Shown here one piece after another: positions 38,901-53,900 of a DNA stretch of 64,000 nt. The notes under the pieces are model-generated. The model was given only the letters and a program-made list of their open reading frames with translations, made no database searches and was not told the DNA's origin. Source of the stretch: Hybos culiciformis (Eukaryota; Arthropoda; Insecta; Diptera; Hybotidae); contig OZ023273.1 of the NCBI GenBank assembly GCA_964007475.1, forward strand, positions 2,294,001 to 2,358,000. Direction: 5' to 3'. The position numbers and the translations under genes are program-made. Within the stretch, counting starts at the first letter, position 1. Each line of letters opens with the position of its first letter.

Positions 38901-41900
38901 GAAGAATTTATGATGTCAAAGAATTTTGAAGAGCTCGTTATAACCTTAGCATAATAAATTATTAATATTTTTTTTATTATTATTGAATCTAGGATAATAG
39001 ACATAAAGATAATTAATAATTTATTCAGTGCCAACTATTAATTAGAAATTTAATTTTATATTTAAAAAAATGTTTTAATTGTTTTCAATTTTAACTCTTA
39101 AGCTTTTAAGAATTATCAAAGTTATTTGCTAGAGTATTATATTCCAAACTAATTCATGTAAAACTAAAACTAAATTAAATATAAAGTTTTTTTCGAATCA
39201 GAGAATTTAGGCAAACTGGGATCACTCAAAAGTTTACTAAATTGTTGCATATGGGGACATTAATAGTAGTCGTCTTGACTGTGGTACAAGGAATTTCAAA
39301 ACGTAGGCGACTAACACGTTAGGCGCTAGATTATAATCAGTATCAAGAAAACGAAACTTTAAAATGCTAGAAATTTGCCCGCCTCGAGGTACAGAATTTT
39401 CTCATACGCACTGCAAATGCCAATGAACCTTTTCTCATTATTCTTCAATACTAAAGGAAAATGAAATTAGCTTTACGAGAAAGTTTTTCAAATAAGTTAA
39501 ATTGAATTGATTTACATTTATTCCAAAAGATGGCATTAAGGAACTTTTATGCCTCTCTGGTTTCACTGAGATACTACTGAAATAGTAAAGCTTTTAATAA
39601 AAATTACCAATGGAAAAAAATGTGGAATATAAATATCTGTTACTAAATTTAACAACAAATTTTATCAAAAAAGGATATTAATAAAAGCTTATTATTCTTG
39701 TGGTTGATTTTTTGAAGCTTTTTTAAGGACTTTTCTTATACATATAAATTTTTTAGACATGTAGTACTATATTTAATTTAATCAATTCTTCATAAAAATA
39801 AATCTGTTAAATCATAAATGCTATCCTTAATTTTAAAAGTTTTAAGGCTTCAACAAAGTGCTTGGAATGTGAAAATGCTTTATGATTTACCTAGTCAAAG
39901 GCAAATAGCTCAACAAACTTTCTTGAACTGATGTTAATTTTTTCAGGTATAATTACCTTTTCCTGAAATCTGTCAATTATTAAACATTTTTGATATTGGT
40001 CATTTCTTAATATCACTGTAGTTTTAAAGTAATAACACTTACTATACATATAAGAAATATTAAAAATAATGCATTATGGATGTAATAGAGAAATATCTGC
40101 ATTTAATAATAAATTTTTATCACTTTAAATTTTTTTTCCAATTAAGGTCTATTCACGCATATCATTCACTTCAGCGGTTTGTTTTAATTTACTTTGTAAA
40201 AACGACGTAAGTCATAAAACGAATGTTGATTTTGAGGACACGGTGACGTAACTGTTGTGTGTGGATAGATCTTAATATAATAATTTATTCCAATTTCATA
40301 TTCAACATCAATTAATGTTTTAGTTTGGAAAATTTTAAAATAGTTAGTAATCATGTATCATGTCATGTATAGACCTAAGCTATCAAGCACTAAACAAACT
40401 AAAGGTTTCAAGGGCCATAAATTCTACGCACATTTGGACCGAATTTATTCAGAATGTGTTGGTCTGATTATTTTTCTCTATCACAAAATAAATAAATTAA
40501 AAATTTATTAATTCAAATAACCAAAATTTAAATTTTATTTCTAATAGGAGTTCACTCTTTTCTTAAAATAATAATTGAATTTTTTTTTAATATTTTCACG
40601 AAATGAAAATCCTTTCGATACTGATATCAAAAATTTTGCAATGAGACGTTAGACAAAGTATTGGTTATGCTGTGAAGGAAGAACATAATCCTTAATAATA
40701 TTTTTCCCTTGTTATATATCATTTTATGTATAGTTTTTCTAAACAAATATAAAATATAAATAATACTTTACCTATATATCTGTATTATAACTATAAGTAA
40801 TATCAAAGATTAAATTTTCATTTTTCTAAAAACAAGATTTTCATCCATTTAAAGTTTTCTAATAAAAAAAAAACTAAAAATATTTTCTTTATTTTATTTT
40901 TTTATTTTTGCAGATGCTTGGATCAAATTCACATATTTCCACATTTACGTGAATCAATCATTCAAGATTCTTATCGTCCTGAAGACACAATTTGTTACGA
41001 AAACATTTATCAATTTTTATCAAATGACAATCATAGTATTACAACCAATCAAGTAATTTCATTTCCACATGAAGAAACACCATTGATTGTTAATCGTAAA
41101 AATTTCCGTATTCGTCATAGACAAGCAATATTTAGCTCTGAAAGAATTTTAGGAATTCGTTTAATATACGGACATATACATTTAACTCCTAACCAGTCAT
41201 TTAACATAATTGGAAAATTTCAGTTCATTGATAAAGGTAAGTGTGAAAATTAAAATAAAAATAAAAAAGTGAGCATAAAAAAAAAAGTTGCTGGGAATTT
41301 TCCTTTTTTTTCTGAAAAACTTTTTTAATTTACGATAATAAAGGTCAGTCTGATAAGTTTTCCAGTTTTATCCATATTCATTGAATGTAAAAAGTATTAA
41401 GTAAAAAAATAAAATAAAATGCTACATTTCGTGGTTGAAGCGCTTTTAAGTAGCTGAAGTGTTCTATCTTTTGAAACAACTACAAATGGGGTATAAGAGC
41501 TTAGCTAGGCCGTTAAAAAGGTTTATTTCGAGAATATTTAGAGTATCTCTTTATCATATTCAACATTTCTCTTTCCGTGTTTCTAATTGTTAGAAGAAAT
41601 ACTGTCTTTTTTAATGCTTTTCAACCTATTTCCATAATACGAACTTTTTTTCTGAAAATAATATTGAAAAAATATGATCTAAAATAATTTACATTACTAC
41701 GGCGAACGAAGCGAGCTCAAAATAGACTTAAAGTAATCGTATATAAATAAAGATGGTATTTTTTTTATTTATTATTCAATTATTTTCAAAATTGATCGTA
41801 AACGAATGATTCGAACAATGCCATTTTCTCAGTTGCTAGTTTTTTATTACGCATCTTTTGAGTATAAAAGTTACTTTAGAGAAACAAAATCAAATTAAAT

Positions 41901-44900
41901 TAAAGCCACCTATCGTTGAAATTTGGAAACTATGATATGAATTTAATGCTGACTATTTTCATCAAGTTAATTCAAACAAATGTACGGACCTGAAAATACT
42001 TATGCAATAATTTAAGTACTAGGAAAAAATTATTTCAAATATTTTATGCCATTTTCAATAGATGACGGTTGACACTTTTTGAAGTTACCAAAATACTGAC
42101 TTTTAATTAAAGATTATTTAAAAGTACAAAAATTAACACGCAAAAAGTTGGTTTGTTCACCAATGCTGATGAAGCAGCTGCCGCTAGATTATTTTGAACC
42201 TACATTTTTTTTCTTTTCAATTTGTTACGCCTGAGTTAAATATGTAGGAAACGTTTTTTTTTTCTATTTTTAACTTTTTTTTTTTATGTACCTAACTATA
42301 ATATTATGTATCTACAGAAAATGGTGTAAAAAAAAGATTCACAGCAATTGTTTGCTTATTTTCTTTTTATATGCTGGTGTGTTTTTTTTTTTATTTTATT
42401 TTTATTTTAGTGAAAAAACAAATCTATAATAAATGGCTTTTTAATAGTAATAATAGGATTCTTCATTTTCTATTTTTTATTTTTTTTATTTTCATTAAAG
42501 TCTTATAAAATAAATTGTTCTATGTTAAATCTAACTGACAGACAGCCGGTGGGTTAGGTCATGTTTTTCACTTGAATTCATGTGTTTTTTTTGTTTTTTT
42601 TTGGCATAGAAATATCATTTAAATTAAGAGATTTAGATTAAATTTTATGTCAATTTAATATAATTTTTTTGGTTTATATATATTTAAGCATAAAGGAAGT
42701 ATAAATAGAGGAACTAGTCCCATACAAAAAATTCGAATAAAAAAAGTTGAACAAAATTAGATCAGACCCCCAAGCTTTTATTTTTTTTTAGAATATAACG
42801 CTATAACGAGAGAGCTTTATAGCTTTTAAAATATTTTTTTTATAAAGCTTCTAAAAATAAACAAAATATTTCCTTTATTATAATTGTATTTTAATGTTTA
42901 CTAGTATTTGTTCTCTATAGAAAAAAAAATGTGTGTTAGAATGTAAATAAAAAAATTATATTTGAAAGCATTTATTAATAAATTCCTTTTATTTCATGTT
43001 TATTTACATATCGTCGGTCTCGTGCATAAATCACGAAACTGTAATTTTTCCCGTTTTGACCTAATATTGTAGAAAATCATAAAAAACTAAAATTTTAATA
43101 TGTTTAAAGTTAGAAGTTGAAAGCTGTCATAAATTATATATACGCAATGACTATTTCTATTTTCCCGAAAGTATCAAAACGTAGTAAAAAAAAGAAATTT
43201 AAATCCAATTTTCTCAAAACTATGTTTTTGCAGTTCCGTGATTTTTGCATGAGACCGACGATGTTCACATTATTTTATATCATTGGAATAATGATTTTTT
43301 TGTTTTTTATTTTTTGTTTGAAAGTATACTTTAACTTTGTAATAATATCCCTTTTAAAAATTTTGAGCCTTTTATTATTAAAAGTGTTAATAACAATTTC
43401 AAAAATTTAAATCTATGTTCATAACATTCGTCTGTTTCGGTGAACCAGAAATCATATTTTTTTGATAATTTTATTGCGTCCAAACAGCATTGCATACAGT
43501 TTGTTAAAATTCTTTTTTTTATAAAAATGTTGAGCAAAATAGTTATCAAACATTTTTATATGAAATCTGGTAATTTCAAACAGATCAAATAAAATATTTC
43601 CAAATCATTGTCATAATTTTTGCGAATAAAAATTGTTCTGATTTCAATTCAAGGACATCATTAGTTTTATTTTTTATTTTTTTTATGATTGGGGTCGATA
43701 GAAGATAACTTGTTTAGCCGACTACTTTTTATGGAGCTCTAACTTCATGAATTAGTAAAATATTTAAGTGAACCTACTTATTAATAGATAAAATAAACCT
43801 ACTTATTAATAGATAAAATAAATGAATAAATATTTACTTTAGTTTATTCAAATTATTTATACTTATTTTAATTCCGTATCCAAATTGATAAATTTCCAAT
43901 AATAATAAAATACTCCGATAAAATTTTCTTAATGTCCTTATATTTAAAAATTTAAATAGTTAAAACAAAGTTCATGCAAAATATTTTAATATATACATGT
44001 AAGTACCATTAAATGCAAAACACATTTATTTTAAAGAATGAACTAATTAAACGTAAATTCACGATAAAAATAAAACAATGTCTCGTTTAAGAATATTTCG
44101 CCTGCTCAGAAATGAAACAACGTATAATGAAAAGTATAGTTTCGAGTAATTTGAATTTAAAGATTTGAAAATTAAAAAAAACGTATGAAAAAATATCAAG
44201 TAGCGTACAATTTTCATCTAAAAAACACATTTTAATCAACATTAAGAATATTGCAAAGTAGTTGTACTTATAAAATCGAGTACGAGGAATCGAATGGTGC
44301 TATTGTCAAATAATGACGTATGAATGTCATACGTTGTTTCATTTCTCAGCAGACGATTTTATCCAAAGGAGATAAAATATTATGACATATTATCTCTTTA
44401 TTAATGTAAAAATTAAATTGCAATATATATATTTATTGATTTGAAATAACTTATGATAAGGATTTTATAAATTTCAATAAAGTCGAAGATGCTAGTTTTA
44501 AAAAAAAAAAATCATAGATGTTATAAATTGATATTAGCACATCATAACAATACATAATTTAGACACATATTTTTTCATTCATTTATTAGTATGATTTTTC
44601 GCACAACTACATTCGAATTTTTAGAACTTTGTTGTAATAAAACTAAACATCCTCAAAATAGAAAAAAAATTAATGAGTATTAGAGAAAGTAGAAAAGCTT
44701 TTTTGCTTATACATATGTTTTGGGGGTCTGAAAAAATAGGAAAAAAAATAAAAACGTTATTTTAAAAAGTTGTTTGACATAGTTACTCTATATTATACTT
44801 CCTTTATGATTTAAGGCAGTTGATATTATTTCAATTGAGTGTAAGAGCTTAAGGCATTCTTATTTAGATATATGTGTAATAAAAATAATAGATTTCTTTT

Positions 44901-47900
44901 TATTACATTTTTAGATTTAATAATAATATACAGAGTCTAAATTGATATGTCACTAGAAGTTACTTTATTTTTCATAAAATAATACCTACAAAAGAAAGTT
45001 GAAGTAGAATATGAGCTTTGCGCGGTCAACCTTTATTTTATACTGTTAATTTTTTTCCATTGTGCGATTTATTGTAAATGCAAAGTTAGAAAATCTAGTT
45101 AATTTTTCTTATAGTTAAATTCGCCGTCAATGACAAAAATCTCATTGTTAAGGGAATTAAATTCATTATAAATTTTGAAATGAGTTTATAAGATTTTTTT
45201 TTTTTTTTTTAAATAACTGACATTTATATAATTATGAAGAGCCTTAAAAATCACATATGAATTAAATATCATCAGACATAAAATTTTCCGCTCTTATGTG
45301 ATTACAAAATATATATATATATATAGAATTTATCATATATTTTGATGCTATTTTTAAAAAAGGAAAGCACATCATCAACTGCATAACACAATATTCCAGT
45401 GTTGTGTGCAATATCCAAACAAAACTTATTTCACACTATAATAATAAAAAAAAAAAACAATTTAATATACAAATATATATAATATAAGTAGTTGCATAAA
45501 AATAACAAAAATTTGTTCTCATTGTTGGTTATTCATTTTATATTTAATTTATTTTTTTTATTATTTTTTTTTTTTTTTATTATTATTTTTCTCTCTGTAT
45601 TAAAGTTATGTTCAAAAATGATGGAAATCTGGTGCCAACAACATTTTGTGACTACCAATTTTTACCACGTCCCATTAATTATGCTAAAGAACATCATCAA
45701 AATGAAAATAGTGTGTGGCGTTATTTTCATTCACCAAGATATCCAGCTAAATATCCTGATCATATAAAATGTTCATACAAATTTATAGGAAGGTAAGCGA
45801 TTTTTTTTTATTTTCATTCTATATTTTATTATGTACATAAATATATATAAAAATGTTGAAAATGTATATTTAACTCCCCCGATTTTTGTCTTAATTGCTC
45901 CATATTAAAAACATTATGAGTGTAAACTATGTACATATGTTTACATATATATATTTATGTAGGTTTCTGTACATGTGTACATACAAAAAAAAAAAAAGAC
46001 AGAGAAAATCATATCATCATAGCAACATAATTTATATAAAATAAAACTTTGTGTGTACATGTTCTTTACGTACAACAAAATTTAAGCATATACGTATAAA
46101 TGTATATAATATAGTACATTATACACATAGTGTAATATGAAAATTTATTATTTTGAATGTTTTAAAATTTTTAGTTTCTTTTGTTCTTTTCATAAATATA
46201 ATTTATTAGATATGAATAAAGATTATTACGTTTTTTTTTTTTTTTTTTGTTTTTTTTTTATAGCTTGTTATGAAATGAATGAGATTTTTGAACGGTACCA
46301 ATTTATCCCTAAAAATATTACTCAAATGTATGAAATGATGAAAAATATGTGTAGAGGTACCTTATACATATTAAAAGTCAATGAAACAATTTTTTTTCTT
46401 TTTATTTTTTTTTTGAAAATTTCCATTTATTAGAAAATAATTTTTCATTTTCGTCATGGAATAATGAAGTATATGTTGAAATGAAATTATTTTTATTTTC
46501 TAATTTGACGTTTGAGCGAGATACAAACTTTTAAGGGAACTAAGATATGACTAGGTGTTAAGTGTTTTTGAACAGCAAAAGGTTGAGGATTTTGAATGGA
46601 ATTTGACAAAATAATTACATGAATTAGAGAAATTTGTCATAGAAAAAGATTTCTAAAAGAGGAATGTGCATCAAAGCACGAATCATTTTCAAAAAAATAT
46701 TTTACTTTCCGGCACTTGATGATGCACTTTAAAATAGACTCAAAATATTTGTCCGCATATATAGACGAAAAATTCATATAAAAATGAATAATATAATCAA
46801 AGCCAAATGAAGGAAGAAATTTTAATCCAAACACCAAAATGATGATAATTTCAATGGTGTATATATAATTCATTCATTTTATGACTATATTCTGTTATTG
46901 TCAGTGAGTTACAACATTGTTTTAATGCTGAAATAAGTACAGAAAATCTGTGAAAATATCAAAATTTTTCATTTAAGGTTGATTTATTTGAGCATAAAAC
47001 AATATGTGTGCTGCATAGCCATGAAGCTTTATTTTCCTTTTATTTATTTATTTTTTTTTTTAATTTTATTTTTTTTTTATTTTTAGGAAATATCTGTCAT
47101 ATGTACATATAGATTTTTTAAGACTAATGATGTGCCATTCTATATATTTAAAGTGTATGCACATACAATCGATATTCTGGTAAAGTTTAGAAAAGTTAAA
47201 ATAGTATCTACACAAATTTTGATAAATAAAGTTTAAATATCGAAATAAAAAAAAGGTCTCTAATGGTAATAATGTTCAATTTCAGTTTATGTACAATGTA
47301 CATTACAAAATACATAAGTAAATATGAGTTTAAGTTTTGTAAAGGAAAATACCTATTTGTATTTAAGTGAAACTATCTATATATAGGAAAAGTAAAACAT
47401 TGTATTATCTATAAATTTTGATTTATTTTTATTAAAAGGAATCAAATAAAAGAATTAATTTTTAGAAAAAAAAATTATTTTATATATATAGCTTCGATAC
47501 ACTTCAGATTAGCAACCATGAATTTCATAGAAAAACTATAAGGATGAATGTTTAATTAGATAGTGTGATATGAAGAAATTAAGTACAAATTTTTGTTCAA
47601 AATAAATTTTAAATCCAATTCAAATATGTTCATGCTCTGTTTCTAATCATTCTTCTTAATCATTCTTGATTTAAAAAAAATTAAAAAAATTTAAAAAATA
47701 AAGTAAAAATGATATCCAAAAATCGCTAGTATAGTTATCATTTGAAATAAAATTTTAGTAGAATCTTATTAAATATAAACAAATAAATTGTAACCGCTTA
47801 AAATTTTTGAATAAAATATTTTCAGATTGTAATCATTTTACATGTTTGTTATGTAAATTATATGTTTTTGTTTTTATATTTATTTTTATATATATATATT

Positions 47901-50900
47901 TTTTTTGTTCCTATTTAAATAATTGTTTTGATATTGCATATTGATAAATATTTGTTATAAAAATATTTATCAATGTTACTATCGTATAGTATTATTATTA
48001 TTATCATTATATTGTGTATATATATAGTACATATTTTGTTATTATCATTATCATTATTATTGTTATTATTATTATTGGCAAAACATATAATACATATAAT
48101 AAATAAATTTAGATTAAACAATGTTAAAAAAAATTTATTTCGTAAACTGTTTTTGTTTGTTTTTTATTTTAATTTTTTTTTTTATTTATCAATTTTTTAA
48201 TTTTTTTTGTTGTGTTTTTAAGCGATGTATGTAGACAGTGTACACATTAGTACGTGTAGATTTTTTATTTTTTTTTATTGAATAAACTTCTCGATAAAAT
48301 TTATGAATTATGAATATTTGGGTGTAATAATTTAATTNNNNNNNNNNNNNNNNNNNNNNNNNNNNNNNNNNNNNNNNNNNNNNNNNNNNNNNNNNNNNNN
48401 NNNNNNNNNNNNNNNNNNNNNNNNNNNNNNNNNNNNNNNNNNNNNNNNNNNNNNNNNNNNNNNNNNNNNNNNNNNNNNNNNNNNNNNNNNNNNNNNNNNN
48501 NNNNNNNNNNNNNNNNNNNNNNNNNNNNNNNNNNNNNAAACAAGACCATAGAAAACTATATATGCGGACTGACTATATACATAACAGTATGCTTAAAGAA
48601 TATTATCAAGTCCACATAAAATATAATTTTTGGTATTTTATTAAAACATTTTCAATTTTCTAAAGAATAAAAACCTTTTCTTCTTCATATTTTATTATGT
48701 ACAAATAGAATGAGAGAAAAATATTAAGAATTTTCTCGCCTATTTTTATGGTTGGCATATGTTTTTAAAAGCGACAAAAAAGTTTTGTTAAAAATTATCT
48801 GACAAGAATATTCAATTTATAATTTTGACCAAACCAGGTGTTGACATTTAGATTGTATATATTATACAGAGTAAAAAAAATAAAATTAAAATTGCTGACA
48901 TAAAATTTTCTACAAGAAATTTAATAACTTCTTTTGATTATCCTGAATTTTAATTGGTATTATGTTTGTGGTTAAATTTTTGGTCATCGTAATATGATAT
49001 GCCTGAGAAGAAAAAAAAAATATATTAAACGCAATAAATTTTATTACGATAAATAATGAGTACAAAAAAATAATGAATTAAAACCTATAATATCTCTGCA
49101 ATTAAGAAAAATTGTTTTAACTGTATTACTTTATGCCGCAGTGGTGTTGAATCTTTGACAGAGACTGCGGAACCCTGCTCAAGCTCATAGTATTATAGAA
49201 TTTTAGAATAATTTAATAAATTTATTAAATAGAAATAAAAATTCATGTTTTATTCACAACTTTACAAAATATTCCAAATAAATTTTGGCTTATTCAGTTT
49301 TTTATCCTTCTTTCTTATGCTCAAAAACAACTTGCTTTGACAAACTTCAAAAGCTGCTTTACACCATTTATAATTCAAGTTTTCAAATAATTTTCTATTA
49401 GTATATAAAACTTATTAGAATCGATTAAGTCTAAGCGATCAAAATCTTTTCAAAACTATTTGCATTTTGTCATATCACATACTCTTAACGCAATGTTAAT
49501 TTTCCGAACTCAACTTAATATTCTACATAGTACACGTAAATCAATTCTTTTTAAAACATATTTCAGTCTAGAAATTGACAAATTTTGATTTGATTAATTT
49601 TCATGTTTTTATGCTTTTCCGCGGAACACAGATTGAAGAACACTGCTTGATGTTGGTTGTAATGATATTATTATGTTAAATTCAAAAATTTTTGTCTAAA
49701 AGCGCGCCAAACAGCGAAAATTGTGTGTAGCTAATAAAGAGAAATTAATTTATTTACTATATTATCTATAATTTTATGCTAAAGAGTTCTATTTTTATGA
49801 TTTTATATATAATTGTGTATACCAACAACAATGTAAAAACTCTCTACTTTTAAAACTAAAATATGTACAAACAATAAATTACAAAAAAAAAATTTCAAAA
49901 ACTTTTATTTATTTTCATTTTATTTTAATAATTTTTTTTTTTTTTTAAATGCTTTATTTTCAGACCACGTAATCGAGTGGAAATAATATTCGAGGAGATT
50001 TATTTGTTAACAGGTCACACAAGGTAATTAATTATGTCATTTGCACTTTTTTTTTTTGTTGATAGTGGAAAAGTTTGCACTTTTCATTTATTTTATTTTT
50101 AATTTTATATTTTTTGAATGGGGGGAATATTCGTGTGCTTAATATACACTATATGTATGTATACTCTACACTAAACACAAGTAGTGAAAAACAGAAATGA
50201 ATTATTACAATGAAATTGAAAATTTATTTAATGCAACTTTTAACTTTTCTAGTGGAATATAATTTCAGTATAAAATTTGAAAAAAAAAAAAAAAAATTAG
50301 TTTCTAAAAATTATTTTTAAAAAGGTAAAAAAAGAAAAATTTCCATTTTCCAAACAGAGAAATATTATGAAAAAAAAAAAAAATTAAAATTGAAAAAGGG
50401 AATATTAAATTTATTCCCAAGGTTAAATTTATGAAAATAGCTCTTGAAAAGTAAAACTTTTGGATACATAATGCCATAATAATATAACTTAAATATTCAA
50501 GAAAAACTTTTGGGTTCAAAATTGAAAAATTGAAAGAAAGTTTTTTTTTTCACTTATTCATATAATATGAGAAAATAATAATATGATACAAAAAAAATAT
50601 TAGAAAGAAATCAAAAATAGTAGATTACAATACATGGTATGAAAATTTGTTATTCTTGCGAGTTGTGTATACACACAAACACATAGACACGAGTCATGTT
50701 TATATCACGTGATACCGAAGGTCGAGTGATATAATATTGACGAGTGTCTATGTGTTTGTGTGTATACACAACGAGCTGTATAACAAATTTGATTAACATG
50801 TATTGTATACTGCTTTAATGTGCATGTGAGAGGTAGCAAAGAGAGAATATAGAGATAATTTATAATAAAAAATAAAGATAAAAGAAATGGAGGGAAATGT

Positions 50901-53900
50901 TCCACGTTAATCATTCTTTAATTTCCCTTTCTTTTACAGATAAAAGAAGCTTTGGGAAATGTTCCACGTTAATCATTCTTTAATTTCTCTTTCTTTTACA
51001 GATAAAAGAATCTTTGGGAAATGTTCCACGTTAATTTTATTTATTTTATTTTTCTTTTAGAGATAAAAGGAAAAAAGAGAAATATTGTGAGTGTGAGTGA
51101 TATTATTTTTGTTTATAGTATTACGCAGTTCAAAATGAAGAATGTAAATACAATTTACATCACAGGGAAATGTAAATACAATTTACATTTCCCTATAATT
51201 GCATGTGTATTGATGCATGTAATGGACCATTTACCGAGCTAAATTTGCGAATGTAAATACAACTTACCGAAGACATGCACATTAAAATATTTTACACTTT
51301 CAATAATTTCAAAACTATTGGGAATAAATAATAACCTTTTTTTTTAAATAATTATTGTAATTTAGGGTTTTTTTTTTCAAATATAAATTAAGTATTATAC
51401 ACAACAACTGCCAAATTAGGACCAACATCTTTTTATATTTGTATTTATATACTTAATATAAGGACAGCAGAGATATTTTGGTAATTGTTTTTTTCTGCTG
51501 AAATTTTGTATATAGAACATAGAATATAGAAGAACTTACAGACCTCTAGTTTAAGTACGAACATCTAATGCAGCGGTCGGCAAACTATGACCCGTGGGTT
51601 ACGGGGTGACCCAAAGCATCATTTCATGTTACCCGCTTCGAAATTTTGAAGTAGTTCCCAAATCAATGAATATAGTTTTTGCTTACAACAATTGCATATA
51701 AAAATTTTTACAACAATTGTATATAAAATAGAAAGTTTTCCCAGCAATTGTTTTTGTAAGCCTTAGATAATAAATAAATTAACTTTTGATTTAACTATTT
51801 TTTTTTAAATTGCTTTCATATAAAATTGCCACTGACCCACTATAAGTTTAAAAAAATCTCATCTTAGGCGAATTTTACCACACGACCAAAAAAGTTTGCC
51901 GACCCCTGATTTAATGTATACTTTTCATTTTCCCAATAAAATTCTGCGGGGTATTAGGATTTGAACCAAATTTTCTTATTTTGCATGAAACAGAAAACGT
52001 AACATGTATTTTAAAAATTACTTAACGATCAAAAAAATTCAAGATTAAATACAAATTAGTAATATTCTATTCCAGTTTTAAACTGACAAAGCAAATTGTT
52101 TGATATATACACCCAAAAATCTGTTTGTTCATATGAAAGTATTGCGATTAGTATAAATAAATCTTGAATTAAAAATAATTATAACTATAATTTTAAGAGT
52201 TTTACTATAGTATTCTAAACTTTGTAGACGAAATTATTGCAAACTAAAATCAAAATAAATTATTAACAAATATTGATTAAATGAGTACATGATTTTTGAA
52301 TTATGTCAAATATGTTCCTTTTGAAAAAAAAAAATCACTGACTAGAAAATTTTTGGTTCTGTTTCTATTGATACTATACGAAAGTTTAGAAGCATAAGTC
52401 TTCTATATATGTGTAATTAGTCTTCTAACCAATATTAAAACCAAAAAGGAAAAAAAGATATCTATAGTGCGTCATAATTTATAATTGAAGTTATCAATTA
52501 ATTTTTGAAGTTAGATAAAAATTTAAATAATAAAAACTATATATTAACATACCTTTATATATTATATAGACGTAGGTATATCAATAATATTATTTTTTCA
52601 ATTATATTTTATATCAATCGCATTCATATAACACTAAAAGATGAAATTCTAATTGAAGCTGATATTTTTCTAAATAAAAATGTCAACTTTATAATTTTCA
52701 ATTTCTTTTTCCTTTACTCGAACGTCTCTAACTAAAAAAAAAATTATTATTTAATTTTTTTTCTATTTATATTTCAATTTCCCACAGTTGTTTTCATCAT
52801 ACCGACAAGATAATCATTTATGATGGAAAATTTCCTGATAAAACTTTTATAATTGACGTATTATGCAATGAAAAACCAAGTAGAAAATTTATCAGTACTG
52901 GTCCAAATTTTTTTATTGAATTTGAAGCTAGTTCAAATCGTACTTCAAATGGATTTAGCGCCAAATATAGATTTATTGATGTGGTTAATGATAATAAAGG
53001 AATTAAACCAATATTAAATTCAGGTGAGTTAACAAAAAAAAACTATATATTTAAAACTTTATTAAACACTACTTTTCATTCCTTCTCAATTAAGAGTGGT
53101 TTTAAGATATATGTGTCAGAAAATTTTTTTTACATCGAAAAACCACATAAAATTTTGTACTTTAAACATTTTATCAACAAGTTGCATGCATTGTTAAGAA
53201 AATAACTTTATCGTTCCCATTATATAGTTATAAACTATAAGAAAATTAATTTTCTCTGATAACTTAAATCAAGTATAATTATTATTTTTTTTAAGATAAA
53301 ATACTTTTTCTTAAGTGGAAGTTTTTGGAATTTTTTTTTTTTTTTTTATAATATATTTATGTTTAAGTTTAAATGAGATTGTTATTTTATATATAATTTT
53401 TTTTTCTTATTTTAAACATTAAAAACACTCAACATAAATCTATGTTATATATATATATACATTTTCTTGCTATGTTTTATACATTTTTAAATAAGTTAGG
53501 AAAGTTGGAAAATCAAAGTAAATTTTTTAAGAAATATTGCAAGGCTTCTGGAAAATTGTATTTACCTCGAGAATTAAGTTACTTGTAATAAGTTTTTTTT
53601 TATTTTGCATCACTATGGAAATGACATTTTGGAAGTAAACAATTTTGTTTACCTAAAAGATTATACTTGAAACTAAAACTATTCGTTTGGGTATTCTTTG
53701 ACAAGCATAAAGTTCTGTGTAGTGTTAAAAAAGAAATCATAATTGGAAGAAGAAAAATTCTATTTAAATGAAAATGAATAAATTTTCCCGTTGATCAAAT
53801 TTCAAATAAAAATTTATATATATCAAAACAATCATAATAATAATAATTTCATAATTTATTATTATTATTATTTATAATGAAATATTATATACCAAACTTT

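Larger units (their letters stand above)
33859..40913 (+). other. Intron 2 of the CUB gene (7 kb), host of a nested gene
   Basis: Bounded by GTAAGT and TTTGCAG. It contains one copy of a hairpin/minisatellite repeat (34171-34650), the nested EF-hand gene (36175-38127), a GC-richer unexplained patch at about 39210-39430, and a short TTAA-flanked MITE (40142-40275). The rest is AT-rich filler. Confidence 0.8.
41237..45605 (+). other. Intron 3 of the CUB gene
   Basis: AT-rich intron between GTAAGT and TTAAAG. It contains two MITEs (about 43009-43265 and 44099-44356) and a 25-bp tandem duplication (43771-43820). No nested gene is recognised. Confidence 0.75.
45793..49963 (+). other. Intron 4 of the CUB gene, with an assembly gap
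   Basis: Bounded by GTAAGC and TTTTCAG. It contains ATT-rich microsatellites around 47990-48080, the 200-N gap, and a hAT-like MITE at 49139-49645. No nested gene is recognised, but the gap means the true length and content are not fully known. Confidence 0.75.
50024..52787 (+). other. Intron 5 of the CUB gene
   Basis: Bounded by GTAATT and CCCACAG. It holds copy 2 of the hairpin/minisatellite repeat and a hAT MITE with an 8-bp target duplication. The rest is AT-rich. Confidence 0.75.

Noticed and set aside
47960..48100. Possible gene in ATT/ATC-rich sequence
   Set aside because: Simple trinucleotide repeats (ATT/TTA) create Leu/Ile or Asn runs on the two strands.
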